The notes: generated by a model not told the origin, from the sequence alone. A stretch of DNA of 64,000 nucleotides from Actinomycetospora sp. NBRC 106378 (GCF_030269685.1 NZ_BSTT01000014.1:95195-159194), one strand, 5' to 3'. Positions 27,323 to 36,064 are shown, numbered from the stretch's first letter. Program-made: numbers and translations.

Positions 27323-28090
27323 TCAGCGCCCCGACCACCGGGGTGCGCGCTTCTCGCCGAACGCCCGCGCCCCCTCCCGGGCGTCCTCGGTGGCCTTGAT
27401 CGCGACCAGCTCGGCCTCCTGGCGGGCCCACGCCTCGTCGGCGGGCAGGTCGGCGGCGGCCAGCATCCGCTTCGTCGCCGCGAGGGCCAGCGGCGCGTTC
27501 CGGGCGATGCGGGCGGCGAGTTCCAGTGCGGCGGACGCGGCGGACCCGGGGTCGACGAGCCGGTTGACCAGCCCCCACCCGTGGGCGTCGACCGCGGAGA
27601 AGCGGTCTCCGGTCAGCGCCAGCTCCGCCGCCACGGAGCGCGGCACACGGTGGGGGAGTCGGAGCAGTCCGCCCGACCCGGCGATCAGCCCGATCCCCAC
27701 CTCCGGCAACCCGAACACGGCCTCGGCGGACGCCACGACGAGGTCGCACGCCAGCACGAGCTCGCACCCGCCGGCCAGGGCGAACCCCTCGACCGCGGCG
27801 ATCAGGGGCTTGGCGGGCGGCGCCTGGGTGAGCCCGCCGAACCCGCGGCCGGGCACCTCGGGGGCGTCGCCGTCGAGGAAGGCCCGCAGGTCCATCCCGC
27901 TGCAGAAGGTCCCGCCGGCGCCGGTGAGCACGCCGACGGACAACGACGGGTCGGCGTCGAACTCGTCGAGCGTGGCCGCGATGTGCCGGCTCATGGCCCC
28001 GTCGACCGCGTTGCGCTTGGCGGGACGGTCCAGGGTGATGAGCAGGACCCCGTCGGTCGGCTTCTCCGTGCGCACACCGGTGCTCTCCAC
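27323..28090 (-). CDS. Enoyl-CoA hydratase/isomerase family protein
   Basis: A 255-residue crotonase-fold protein. The oxyanion-hole motifs are GTFCSGMDLRAF (about residue 60) and AAVEGFALAGGCELVLACDLVVAS (about residue 100). There is a glutamate in GLPEVGIGLIAGSGGLLRLP, and the typical end is FGEKRAPRWSGR. The start is GTG 28090. A TTGACT -35 box within the operator, 17 bases and CAGGCT lie just upstream, leaving six bases to the GTG. This implies a leaderless transcript like that of the BVMO gene. It is divergent from the NTF2-like gene across operator copy 3. Confidence 0.88.
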   Translation of the reverse strand: MESTGVRTEKPTDGVLLITLDRPAKRNAVDGAMSRHIAATLDEFDADPSLSVGVLTGAGGTFCSGMDLRAFLDGDAPEVPGRGFGGLTQAPPAKPLIAAVEGFALAGGCELVLACDLVVASAEAVFGLPEVGIGLIAGSGGLLRLPHRVPRSVAAELALTGDRFSAVDAHGWGLVNRLVDPGSAASAALELAARIARNAPLALAATKRMLAAADLPADEAWARQEAELVAIKATEDAREGARAFGEKRAPRWSGR

Positions 28091-28120
28091 CGGGCCAGCC
28101 TGGACATCCCCGGACGGCTA

Positions 28121-28138
28121 GTCAACACTGCAGTTGAC
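28121..28138. promoter_or_regulatory. Regulon operator copy 3 (GTCAAC-N6-GTTGAC)
   Basis: A perfect palindrome GTCAAC-ACTGCA-GTTGAC between divergent genes starting at 28090 (minus) and 28154 (plus). The left half provides the -35 box of the minus-strand promoter. Confidence 0.8.
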
Positions 28139-28153
28139 GACAGGGAGGTCACC

Positions 28154-28927
28154 GTGGACATCCACCCGATGGGCGCGCTGATGCGGCGCTTCGTCGTGGA
28201 CTGGCTCGACCGGGCGGACGCCGAGGTCCCCCCTCAGATCATGGCGCCGGACTACGCCATCGACATCGCCGGGGTGCAGATGCCCGGGCGCGACGCGTAC
28301 CTCGAGGCCACCAGCGCCCAGCTCGCCCGTTTCCCGGGGCTCACCGTCACCGTCCACGACGCGCTCTACACGACCGACGGCCACGCCGCACTGCGCTTCA
28401 CCGAGCACGGCGCGTCGGAGCGGGGTGGAGCGGCGGCATGGCGCGGCATCGGGGTCTTCCGCGCCGAGCACGGCGTCCTCGTGCACAACGCCACCGAGGA
28501 GGACTACCTCGGCCGGCGCCGTCAGTTGCTCTCCGGCACCCCGGACCCCGTCGACCCGCCGATGGTCGCCCCGTGGACCGAGCCGCCCGCCGACCCCGAC
28601 CCGGAGGCCGAGAAGGCCGTCCGCACCTGGCTCGACGCCGGGGCGCCCGCCCGGTCGGGGATCACCTACGACGACGGCGCCGCGCCGGGCGACCTCCTCG
28701 GGTCGCCGTCGATCGCGGTCGACGCCCTGGTCGTCGCCGGACGACGGGTCGCGGTCCACGGGGTCGCCCGCGGGAGCTACGTCGGCGGCCTGCCCGACGC
28801 TCCCGAGCCCGACGGCGCGGACGTCACCCTCGGCCTCGCCGCCCTCCTCGACGTCGCTCCCGACGGCACCCTCACCGGCCACGTGGTCCGCGACCGGCTC
28901 GGCGTCTACCGGGCCCTCACCCGATGA
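28154..28927 (+). CDS. NTF2-like/SnoaL-like domain protein
   Basis: A 257-residue protein. The first 125 residues have the pattern of an NTF2/SnoaL fold: MRRFVVDWLDRADAEVPPQIMAPDYAIDIAGVQMPGRDAYLEATSAQL, then LYTTDGHAALRFTEHGAS and WRGIGVFRAEHGVLVHNATEEDYLGRRRQ. The second half may be a further related domain. Such folds act as isomerases, hydrolases or binding proteins for small cyclic compounds. The GTG at 28154 has AGGGAGGT six bases upstream. It overlaps the hydrolase gene by four bases, so it heads a three-gene operon to 30839. Confidence 0.72.
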   Translation: MDIHPMGALMRRFVVDWLDRADAEVPPQIMAPDYAIDIAGVQMPGRDAYLEATSAQLARFPGLTVTVHDALYTTDGHAALRFTEHGASERGGAAAWRGIGVFRAEHGVLVHNATEEDYLGRRRQLLSGTPDPVDPPMVAPWTEPPADPDPEAEKAVRTWLDAGAPARSGITYDDGAAPGDLLGSPSIAVDALVVAGRRVAVHGVARGSYVGGLPDAPEPDGADVTLGLAALLDVAPDGTLTGHVVRDRLGVYRALTR

Positions 28928-29973
28928 CCTCCCCGGAACGCGACGACGGCACGCTGCTCCCGTCCAGTGGGAGCAGCTCGCCATCGTCGACCGACCCCGA
29001 TGTCAGCGGTGCGCCACGGCGCGCACCCGATGTCAGTGGAGGGCCACCGCTGACCGGGCCGACCCTCGCCCCCGAGGCCGCCGACCTCCTCCGTCGCCTC
29101 ACCGAGCTGGGCCTCCGGCCGTACGCCGAGGTCGGGGTGCTCGCCGCCCGGCACGCCGTCGAGGCCGCGCGATGGATGCAGGGCGAGAAGGTCGCGGTCG
29201 CCACGACCGACCTCCTCGTCGACGGCGGGGACGGCCGCCTCCCGGCCCGGGTCTACCGCCCCACGGCCGCGCCGAGCACGGAGGTCCCGCTCGTCGTCTG
29301 GTTCCACGGCGGCGGCTGGGTCTGCGGCAGCGTCGCGTCCGTCGACCGTCCGTGCCGGGCCATCGCGCGTGCTGCGGGCGCCGTCGTCGTCTCCGTCGAG
29401 TACCGACGCCCGCCCGAGACGCCCTTCCCGGGGCCGCTCGAGGACGCCGTCGCCGCGACCGCCTGGTGTGCCGACCACGCCGCCGAGCTCGGTGCGCACC
29501 CCGGACGGGTCGTGATCGGCGGGGACAGCGCCGGTGGCAACCTCGCGGCGGCCGCCGCCCGGTGGCTGCGCGACCGGGTCGCGCGCCAGGTGCTCGTCTA
29601 TCCCGTGCTCGCGCCGCCCGATCCGGCCGGCTACCCGGCGCACAACGACGGGTACCTGCTCACCCACGCCGACATGGTGTGGTTCTGGGAGCACCACCTC
29701 GACGGGCGCCCCGCGACACCGGACGCCGCCCCGCTGCTCGCGCCCGACGACGAGCTCCGCGGACTCCCGTCCGGCGCGATCGCCGTCGCCGGCTTCGACC
29801 CCCTGCACGACGAGGGCGTCGCCTACGCGGAGCGGTTGCGCGCGGCGGGCGTCGACGTCGAGCTGCGCGACTGGCCGGACATGATCCACGGCTTCCTCGG
29901 CATGGCCGGCGAGCTGCCGCAGACGGGCTCCCTCATCACCTGGATCGCCGCACAGATCGGGAGAAGCACATGA
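28924..29973 (+). CDS. Alpha/beta hydrolase (HSL-family esterase)
   Basis: A 349-residue serine hydrolase of the hormone-sensitive-lipase group. The oxyanion motif is HGGGW (about residue 125), the nucleophile motif GDSAGG (about 200), with a late aspartate in GFDPLHDEG and histidine in MIHGF. It is a good candidate to open the ester or lactone made by the BVMO. The first 45 residues are low-complexity and contain a copy of repeat family C, so the N-terminus was apparently extended by repeat insertion or the true start is later. ATG 28924 overlaps the previous stop (ATGA). Confidence 0.88.
   Translation: MTSPERDDGTLLPSSGSSSPSSTDPDVSGAPRRAPDVSGGPPLTGPTLAPEAADLLRRLTELGLRPYAEVGVLAARHAVEAARWMQGEKVAVATTDLLVDGGDGRLPARVYRPTAAPSTEVPLVVWFHGGGWVCGSVASVDRPCRAIARAAGAVVVSVEYRRPPETPFPGPLEDAVAATAWCADHAAELGAHPGRVVIGGDSAGGNLAAAAARWLRDRVARQVLVYPVLAPPDPAGYPAHNDGYLLTHADMVWFWEHHLDGRPATPDAAPLLAPDDELRGLPSGAIAVAGFDPLHDEGVAYAERLRAAGVDVELRDWPDMIHGFLGMAGELPQTGSLITWIAAQIGRST
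28996..29058. repeat. Family C repeat inside the hydrolase coding sequence
   Basis: Two copies of CCGATGTCAG (near 28997 and 29027) and the blocks GCGCCACGG, GGGCCACCGCTGACCGGG make a foldable unit. It resembles the intergenic hairpin at 14555-14593. It encodes DVSGAPRRAPDVSGGPPL in the N-terminal extension. Confidence 0.6.
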
Positions 29974-30839
29974 GCGTCAGCGTGGCGGGCGGAGCGACGG
30001 GCCGGGTGGCCGTCATCGGAGGCGGGACGATGGGCCGCGGGATCGCCTACGTGTTCGCCGCCGCGGGCCTGCCGACCACGGTCGTCGAGCCGGACGGGGA
30101 ACGCGGGAGCGCGTTGATCGGCGAGCTCGCCGAGCGCGCCCGCACCGGTGCGGACAAGGGCAAGCTCGACCCGACGGCCGCCGACCGCCTCCCGGAGCTC
30201 CTCGACGTCGTCCCCGACGTGAGCGACCTCGCCGCCGGCCTCGACCTCGTCGTCGAGTCCGTCCCCGAGATCCCGGCCCTCAAGGCGGAGGTCCTGACGG
30301 CGGCCGAGGCGCGGGAGCCCCACCTGCTCGCCTCCAACACGAGCTCGATCTCGATCGACGACCTGGCCGGCACCCTCGCCCGCCCGCAGTCGTTCCTGGG
30401 GATGCACTTCTTCAACCCGGTGTGGTCGCTGCCGCTGGTCGAGGTCGTCCGCGGCCGGGCCAGCGACGAGCGGGCCATCACCACCGCGCAGGACTACGCG
30501 ACGACGATCGGCAAGGACTCGATCGTGGTCCGGGACGTCCCGGGCTTCGCCACGAGCCGACTGGACAACATCGCCGCGTTCGAGGCGATGCGGATGGTCG
30601 AGGAGGAGGTCGCGACGGCGGCGGACATCGACAAGGCGGCCGTGCTCGCCTACGGACACCCGATCGGTCCGCTGCGTCTCTCCGACGTCGTCGGGCTCGA
30701 CGTCCGGCTCGACATCGCGCGGCACCTCTCGACCGTGTACGGCGAGCGCTACGCCGCTCCGGCGATCCTCGAGCGCCTCGTCGAGCAGGGGCACCTCGGG
30801 CGCAAGACCGGGCAGGGCTTCTACCGCTGGGACCGTTGA
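29970..30839 (+). CDS. 3-hydroxyacyl-CoA dehydrogenase
   Basis: A 289-residue NAD-dependent enzyme. The N-terminal Rossmann fold has VAVIGGGTMGRGIAYVFAAAG. VVESVPE and SNTSSISIDDLA are typical of the family, as is the catalytic histidine in GMHFFNPVW, paired with a glutamate near the C-terminal domain. The C-terminal part has AYGHPIGPLRLSDVVGLD and GRKTGQGFYRW. It oxidises a 3-hydroxyacyl-CoA to the ketoacyl-CoA. It is the third gene of an operon, and its ATG overlaps the hydrolase stop by four bases. Confidence 0.94.
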   Translation: MSVSVAGGATGRVAVIGGGTMGRGIAYVFAAAGLPTTVVEPDGERGSALIGELAERARTGADKGKLDPTAADRLPELLDVVPDVSDLAAGLDLVVESVPEIPALKAEVLTAAEAREPHLLASNTSSISIDDLAGTLARPQSFLGMHFFNPVWSLPLVEVVRGRASDERAITTAQDYATTIGKDSIVVRDVPGFATSRLDNIAAFEAMRMVEEEVATAADIDKAAVLAYGHPIGPLRLSDVVGLDVRLDIARHLSTVYGERYAAPAILERLVEQGHLGRKTGQGFYRWDR

Positions 30840-30863
30840 CGGCCCCGGAGCGCCCGACCTACA

Positions 30864-30881
30864 GTCAACAGTGATGTTGAA
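30864..30881. promoter_or_regulatory. Regulon operator copy 4 (GTCAAC-N6-GTTGAA)
   Basis: GTCAAC-AGTGAT-GTTGAA ends 12 bases before the acyl-CoA dehydrogenase start. It overlaps the region expected for the transcription start or ribosome site, fitting repression. Confidence 0.75.
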
Positions 30882-30893
30882 ACAGGAGGCGAC

Positions 30894-32084
30894 ATGGCCG
30901 ACGGCATCGTGAAGGACGACCTGCTCCTCGACACCGACGAGCGCAAGGCGCTGCGCGAGAGCGTGGCGAAGCTCGTGGGCAGTTACGGGCGCAGCTACTT
31001 CCAGGACGTCACGAAGCGCGGGGCGCGTCCCGACGAGCTGTGGAAGGACCTGGGCGACGCCGGCTACCTCGGCGTGCACCTGCCCGAGGAGTACGGCGGC
31101 GGGGGCGGCGGGTTGACCGACCTCGCCATCGTCATCGAGGAGACCTCGGCCGCGGGCTGCCCCCTGTTCATGCTGGTCATCTCCCCGGCGATCGCCGGGT
31201 CCCTGCTCGCCGCGCACGCCTCGCAGGCGCAGAAGGAGACGTGGCTCGCGGGCGTCGCCGACGGCACGAAGCGCATCGCGTTCGCCATCACCGAGCCCGA
31301 CGCGGGCACCAACACGCACAACATCACGACGACGGCCCACCCCGACGGCCCCGACGCGTGGCGCATCCGCGGCCAGAAGTACTGGACCTCGGGCATCGAC
31401 GACGCCGACGCCGTCATCGTCGTCGCGCGCGGCACGGAGCCCGACGCCCGCGGGCGCCACCCGATCTCGATGTTCCTCGTGCCGACCGACGCCGAGGGGC
31501 TGAGCTTCCAGCCGATCGACTCCGCGCTGCAGATCCCGGAGAACCAGTTCACCACGTTCTTCGACGACGTCCGGGTCACCCGCGACGACCTGATCGGCGA
31601 GGAGGGCGCGGGTCTGCGCCAGGTGTTCGCGGGCCTCAACCCCGAGCGGGTCACCGCCGCCGCGCAGGCCAACGGCATCGCCCGCTTCGCGCTCGCCCGC
31701 GCGGCCCGCTACGCCACCGACCGCACCGTCTGGTCGACGCCGATCGGCGCCCACCAGGGCGTCTCGCACCCGCTGGCCAAGTGCTTCGTCGAGGTCCAGC
31801 TGGCCCGCCTCATGACGATGCACGCCGCGAAGCTCACCGACGAGGGCGCCGACCCGGCGGCCACCGGCAGCGCGTCCACCGTCGCGAAGTACGCCGCGGG
31901 CGAGGCGGCGGCCGCCGCGGTCGACCAGGCCATCCAGACCCACGGCGGCAACGGCCTGTCCAACGAGTACGGCCTGTCCGACCTGTGGTTCGCCGCGCGC
32001 ATGTTCCGCACCGCGCCGGTGAGCCGGGAGATGGTGCTCAACCACGTCGCCCAGCACAACCTCGGCCTGCCCAAGAGCTACTGA
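30894..32084 (+). CDS. Acyl-CoA dehydrogenase
   Basis: A flavoprotein of 396 residues. It has GYLGVHLPEEYGGGGGGLTDLAIVIEE near residue 60, AFAITEPDAGTNTHNITTTA (flavin/substrate region) around 125-145, KYWTSGIDDAD, and the C-terminal THGGNGLSNEYGLSDLWFAAR. It introduces the alpha-beta double bond into an acyl-CoA. AGGAGG precedes the ATG at the right distance. It stands first in a three-gene unit with fadD and the TetR gene. The regulon operator is immediately upstream. Confidence 0.94.
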   Translation: MADGIVKDDLLLDTDERKALRESVAKLVGSYGRSYFQDVTKRGARPDELWKDLGDAGYLGVHLPEEYGGGGGGLTDLAIVIEETSAAGCPLFMLVISPAIAGSLLAAHASQAQKETWLAGVADGTKRIAFAITEPDAGTNTHNITTTAHPDGPDAWRIRGQKYWTSGIDDADAVIVVARGTEPDARGRHPISMFLVPTDAEGLSFQPIDSALQIPENQFTTFFDDVRVTRDDLIGEEGAGLRQVFAGLNPERVTAAAQANGIARFALARAARYATDRTVWSTPIGAHQGVSHPLAKCFVEVQLARLMTMHAAKLTDEGADPAATGSASTVAKYAAGEAAAAAVDQAIQTHGGNGLSNEYGLSDLWFAARMFRTAPVSREMVLNHVAQHNLGLPKSY

Positions 32085-33583
32085 TGACCACGACGACGCC
32101 CGTCATGGACGCCACCCTCGGCGACACGCTCACCCGGGTCACCGCGCTGGGCGCCGACCGGCCGGCGATCACGATCGACGACCGGACCGTCACGTTCGCG
32201 GAGTTCGACCGCCGCGCCCACCGCGTGGCGCGGGCCCTCGTCCACGCGGGCCTGCACCCGGGCGACCGGATGGCCGTCCTGTCGCGCAACCAGCCCGAGT
32301 ACTTCGAGCTGCTCTTCGGCGCGGCCCGGGCGGGGGTCGTGCTGGTCGCGCTCAACTGGCGCCTCGCGGGCCCGGAGGTCCGTGCGATCCTCGACGACGC
32401 CGAGCCCTCGCTGCTGGTCTGCGGCCGCGACCAGCTCGGCCTCGTGCCCGCCGACCGGCGCCCGCTGGTCCTCGAGGACGGCTACGAGCAGTGGCTCGAC
32501 CAGGCCGACGACACGCCGGTCGACCACGAGCCGCAGCCCGACGACGTCGTCCTGCAGCTCTACAGCTCGGGCACCACCGGGCTGCCGAAGGGCGCCCGAC
32601 TGACCCACGCGAACCTCGCCTTCACCCCGCGGATGGGTCGTGAGTTCTACGGCATGGGCCCGGACTCGGTGAACCTCGTGCCCTCGCCGCTGTTCCACAT
32701 CGGCGGCATCGGCTACGGCCTGACGACGCTGGGCCAGGGCGGGCACACGATCCTGCTCTCCGACCTGACGCCCGACCACCTCGTCGCGGTCATGGAGCGG
32801 CACCGCGTCACGCACGCGTTCGCCGTGCCGGCGATCGTGGCCGCCATCCTCGCCTCGCCTGCCGTCGAGAAGGCGGATCTGTCCTCGCTGCAGCGGATCG
32901 CCTACGGCGGCGCGCCGATGACCGAGGTGCTGCTGCGCCGTGCGATCGACGTGCTCGGCTGCGGGTTCATGGCGGTCTACGGGATGACCGAGACCGCGGG
33001 CACCGTCGTCAGCATGGCGCCCGAGGAGCACGAGCCGCACCGGCTGCGCTCGGTCGGGCGGCCGCTGCCGTGGCTGGAGATCCGGCTGGTCGACCCGGTG
33101 ACCGAGGAGCAGGTCGGCGTCGGCGAGGTCGGCGAGATCCTCGTGCGGTCGGGGCAGAACACGCCGGGCTACTGGCACCGCGACGAGCAGACGGTCGACG
33201 ACGAGGGCTGGCTGCGGACCGGGGACGCGGCCTACCTCGACGCCGAGGGCTTCCTCTACCTGCACGACCGCATCAAGGACCTCATCATCTCCGGCGGCGA
33301 GAACGTCTACCCGGCGGAGGTCGAGAACGCGCTGGCCGCGCACGCCGACATCGCCGACGTCGCCGTCGTCGGCGTGCCCTCGCAGCGCTGGGGCGAGACC
33401 GTGAAGGCGATCGTCGTGCCCCGCGAGGGCGTGACCCTCGACCCCGACGAGGTCCTCGCCGACGTCCGCACGCGCCTCGCGCGCTACAAATGTCCGACGT
33501 CGATCGACGTGGTCGAGACCCTGCCACGCAACGCGGCTGGCAAGGTACTCAAGCGCGAGCTCCGCGCCCCGTTCTGGCGCTGA
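32084..33583 (+). CDS. Acyl-CoA synthetase (FadD-like, AMP-forming)
   Basis: A 499-residue ANL enzyme. It has the AMP-binding loop LYSSGTTGLPKGARLTH (about residue 163), YGMTETAG, GWLRTGDAAYLDAEGFLYLHDRIKD and the catalytic lysine in NAAGKVLKREL. The start ATG shares a base with the acyl-CoA dehydrogenase stop (TGATG), so the two are coupled. It likely activates an acid for beta-oxidation by the neighbouring enzymes. Confidence 0.94.
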   Translation: MTTTTPVMDATLGDTLTRVTALGADRPAITIDDRTVTFAEFDRRAHRVARALVHAGLHPGDRMAVLSRNQPEYFELLFGAARAGVVLVALNWRLAGPEVRAILDDAEPSLLVCGRDQLGLVPADRRPLVLEDGYEQWLDQADDTPVDHEPQPDDVVLQLYSSGTTGLPKGARLTHANLAFTPRMGREFYGMGPDSVNLVPSPLFHIGGIGYGLTTLGQGGHTILLSDLTPDHLVAVMERHRVTHAFAVPAIVAAILASPAVEKADLSSLQRIAYGGAPMTEVLLRRAIDVLGCGFMAVYGMTETAGTVVSMAPEEHEPHRLRSVGRPLPWLEIRLVDPVTEEQVGVGEVGEILVRSGQNTPGYWHRDEQTVDDEGWLRTGDAAYLDAEGFLYLHDRIKDLIISGGENVYPAEVENALAAHADIADVAVVGVPSQRWGETVKAIVVPREGVTLDPDEVLADVRTRLARYKCPTSIDVVETLPRNAAGKVLKRELRAPFWR

Positions 33584-33610
33584 GCGTCGCGGGGCGGGGG
33601 AGGAGGCCGG

Positions 33611-34273
33611 ATGGCGGCACGTGACGAGCCGAGTGCCATTTCCCGACGACGGGCCGCGGCGCTCGACGAGGGCGGTGCGGCCTATCGGGAGCGCCGCGCC
33701 GCGATCGTGCGCGCAGCCGGCGACGTCTTCAAGCGGCACGGGTTCCGCGGCACGAAGATCGGCGACATCGCCGAGGCCGTGGGGATGGACCGCGCGACGA
33801 TCTACTACTACGTCGGCGGCAAGGAGGAGCTCTTCCACACGGCCGTCGGTGACGCGGTGGAGCGCAACTGCCTGCGGGCGGAGGAGATCCTCGCGGCCGA
33901 CGGGACACCTCCGGAGAAGCTGCGGACGCTGGTCACCGAGCTGATGGTGTCCTACGCCGACAACTACCCCTACCTGTACCTCTACATCCAGGAGGACCTC
34001 GGCGCGCTGGCACCGAGGTCGCAGTGGGGCCGCACGATGGCGCGCTACAACAAGCGCTACGAGAACGTCCTCGTCGCGATCGTGGAGGACGGGCTGGCCG
34101 ACGGCAGCTTCCACGCGACGACGCAGCCGTGGGTGATCGCCTACGGGATCCTCGGGATGCTCGCGTGGTCCAACCGGTGGTTCGACCCGGAGACCTCCAC
34201 CGTTCCCGCCGCCGAGATCGGCGCTGCCTACGCCGACACCGTGCTGGGTGGGCTGCTCACGGGACGGACCTGA
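33611..34273 (+). CDS. TetR-family regulator, KstR2-like, probable regulator of the catabolic island
   Basis: A 220-residue repressor. The N-terminal HTH is RAAIVRAAGDVFKRHGFRGTKIGDIAEAVGMDRATIYYYVGGKEELF. The ligand domain (LMVSYADNYPYLYLYIQEDLG) resembles regulators of the KstR2 group, which sense acyl-CoA intermediates. It lies 27 bases after fadD and in the same direction, so it is probably cotranscribed from the operator-controlled promoter at 30864. This makes it the best candidate for the factor binding TCAAC-N6-GTTGA. That assignment is inference, since the known KstR2 site is different. Confidence 0.88.
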   Translation: MAARDEPSAISRRRAAALDEGGAAYRERRAAIVRAAGDVFKRHGFRGTKIGDIAEAVGMDRATIYYYVGGKEELFHTAVGDAVERNCLRAEEILAADGTPPEKLRTLVTELMVSYADNYPYLYLYIQEDLGALAPRSQWGRTMARYNKRYENVLVAIVEDGLADGSFHATTQPWVIAYGILGMLAWSNRWFDPETSTVPAAEIGAAYADTVLGGLLTGRT

Positions 34274-34283
34274 CCCCTCGCGC

Positions 34284-35609
34284 TCACGGCGCGGGCACGG
34301 CCGCCGTCGCGAGGTCGACGTCGCGCGTCTCGCGGTAGCAGAACACGCACACCAGCAGGCTGATCAGGGCGGCGGCGCTCGCGTAGGCGGCGACGGAGAG
34401 GACCGTCCCCGTCGCCGCCACGAGCGCCGTGCCCACCAGCGGCGCGGTGCCGCCGAACAGCCCGTAGGAGAGGTTGAACCCGATCCCGCTCGCGGTGGCG
34501 CGGACCCTCGTCGGGAAGAGCTCCGGGATCAGCACCGTGACCACTGCCGAGTTCAGCGACACCGGGACCATGAAGAGCAGCTGCGCGGTCAGGGCACTGC
34601 CAAACGTCCCGTCGTCGGCGATCGAGTACGCGATGGCGGGAAGCACCACGTAGATCACCGCCGCCGTCAGGTGCACCGGCTTGCGCCCCACGACGTCGAC
34701 CAGCAGCCCGGTGAACGGCAGCGTCACGAGCAGGACGCCCATCGCGATCACGCTCGTGGCGAAGGCGGCGTCGGAGTCGAGCCCGACGTCGTTGATGAGG
34801 TGCTGCGGCAGGTAGGTGATGACGCTGTAGGAGGAGACCGACCCGCCGATCGTCATCCCGACGTAGAGCAGGATCGCGCGCCACTGCGTGCGCAGCGTCG
34901 TGCGGACCGGGGTCGCCTCGACCGCGCCCTGCTCCCGCCGGAACCGTTCGAACTCCGGGCTCTCCTCGACGGCGAGCCGCAGCACCAGCCCCAGCGCGCA
35001 GAGCGGGATCGCGACGAGGAACGGCAGCCGCCAGCCCCACGTCGTCAGCTGCTCGTGGGTCAGGGTCGCGGTGAGCAGCGTCGCCATCGCCGCCCCCGAG
35101 AGCAGCCCGAGGTAGACCCCGAGGGACGCGAAGCTCGCGAAGAACCCGCGGCGGTGCCGCGGCGCGTGCTCGACCATGAAGCCGACGGCCCCCGAGTACT
35201 CCCCGCCGGCCGCGAGCCCCTGCAGCATCCGCAGGACCAGCAGCAGGACCGGCGCCGCGATCCCCGCGGCCGCGTACGTCGGCAGGGCCCCGATCAGCCC
35301 GGTGAACAGGCCGATGAGCAGCACCGTCAGCGCGAGCATCGCCCGGCGGCCGAGCCGGTCGCCGATCATCCCGAACAGCGCTCCGCCGAGCGGCCGCATC
35401 ACGAACGAGATCGCGTAGATGCCGTACGTCGCGAGGAGCCCGGCGACCGGGTTCTCGCCGGGGAAGAACAGCGGCGCGAGGATCGGCGCGAGGTAGCCGT
35501 AGACCCCGAAGTCGTACTGTTCGACGAAGTTGCCGATCCCGCTCGCCAGCACGGCCCGCCGGGACGGCTTCCCGACGGCGGGTGTGGTCGGGTCGGTGCG
35601 CACGCTCAC
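34284..35609 (-). CDS. MFS transporter, metabolite:H+ symporter (MHS) type
   Basis: A 441-residue 12-helix permease. The start has GNFVEQYDFGVYGYLAPILAPLFFP. The MHS signatures are RPLGGALFGMIGDRLGRR and RMLQGLAAGGEYSGAVGFMVEH, and ELFPTRVRATASGIGFNLSYGLFGG is typical of ProP/ShiA-like carriers of organic acids. It may import a substrate or intermediate of the adjacent catabolic island. GTG 35609 is chosen, and GTG 35603 two codons later is equally possible. The gene converges with the TetR gene, with only ten bases between. Confidence 0.88.
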   Translation of the reverse strand: MSVRTDPTTPAVGKPSRRAVLASGIGNFVEQYDFGVYGYLAPILAPLFFPGENPVAGLLATYGIYAISFVMRPLGGALFGMIGDRLGRRAMLALTVLLIGLFTGLIGALPTYAAAGIAAPVLLLVLRMLQGLAAGGEYSGAVGFMVEHAPRHRRGFFASFASLGVYLGLLSGAAMATLLTATLTHEQLTTWGWRLPFLVAIPLCALGLVLRLAVEESPEFERFRREQGAVEATPVRTTLRTQWRAILLYVGMTIGGSVSSYSVITYLPQHLINDVGLDSDAAFATSVIAMGVLLVTLPFTGLLVDVVGRKPVHLTAAVIYVVLPAIAYSIADDGTFGSALTAQLLFMVPVSLNSAVVTVLIPELFPTRVRATASGIGFNLSYGLFGGTAPLVGTALVAATGTVLSVAAYASAAALISLLVCVFCYRETRDVDLATAAVPAP

Positions 35610-35647
35610 GACCCCGAGCGTGAACCCTGCGTGAGCTGCGCGCAGGG

Positions 35648-36064
35648 TCAGATGCTCTCGCCGTAGACCTTCGCGACCGTCATCGTCATCAGCACGCGCC
35701 GGTCGGCGACCATGGTGGCGCGGTACTCGTCCCAGTCCGGGTGCTCCCCGGCGGCGGCGCGGTAGTAGGCGACGAGCGCCTCGACCTCGGGGCCGTGCGG
35801 GTCGGTACCGGGCCCGACGAGGGTCACGGGGCCCTCCGCGGTCGCCCACGCACGGCCGTCGGCGGAGGTCACCTCGACCGCCGCGCGCGGGTCCCGGCGC
35901 AGGTTCGCCGTCTTCGCGCGTCCCTCGGTCATCGAGACCTGCAGCGTGCCGGTGTCGGGGTCGTAGAACGGGGTGACGGGAGAGAGTTGGGGGAGCCCGT
36001 CGCGCTTCAGCGTCGCGAGGACCCCGAGGCGGCTGGTGGTGAGGAGGGCGCGGTGGTCGGCCAT
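35648..36064 (-). CDS. PPOX-class F420-dependent oxidoreductase
   Basis: A 138-residue split-barrel protein with LLTTSRLGVLATLKRDGLPQLSPVTPFYDP at the start, RAKTANLRRDPRAAVEVTS in the middle and a C-terminal YYRAAAGEHPDWDEYRATMVADRRVLMTMTVAKVYG. This layout is typical of actinobacterial F420H2-dependent reductases of the pyridoxamine-oxidase-like family. The substrate is unknown. It appears monocistronic. Confidence 0.88.
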   Translation of the reverse strand: MADHRALLTTSRLGVLATLKRDGLPQLSPVTPFYDPDTGTLQVSMTEGRAKTANLRRDPRAAVEVTSADGRAWATAEGPVTLVGPGTDPHGPEVEALVAYYRAAAGEHPDWDEYRATMVADRRVLMTMTVAKVYGESI

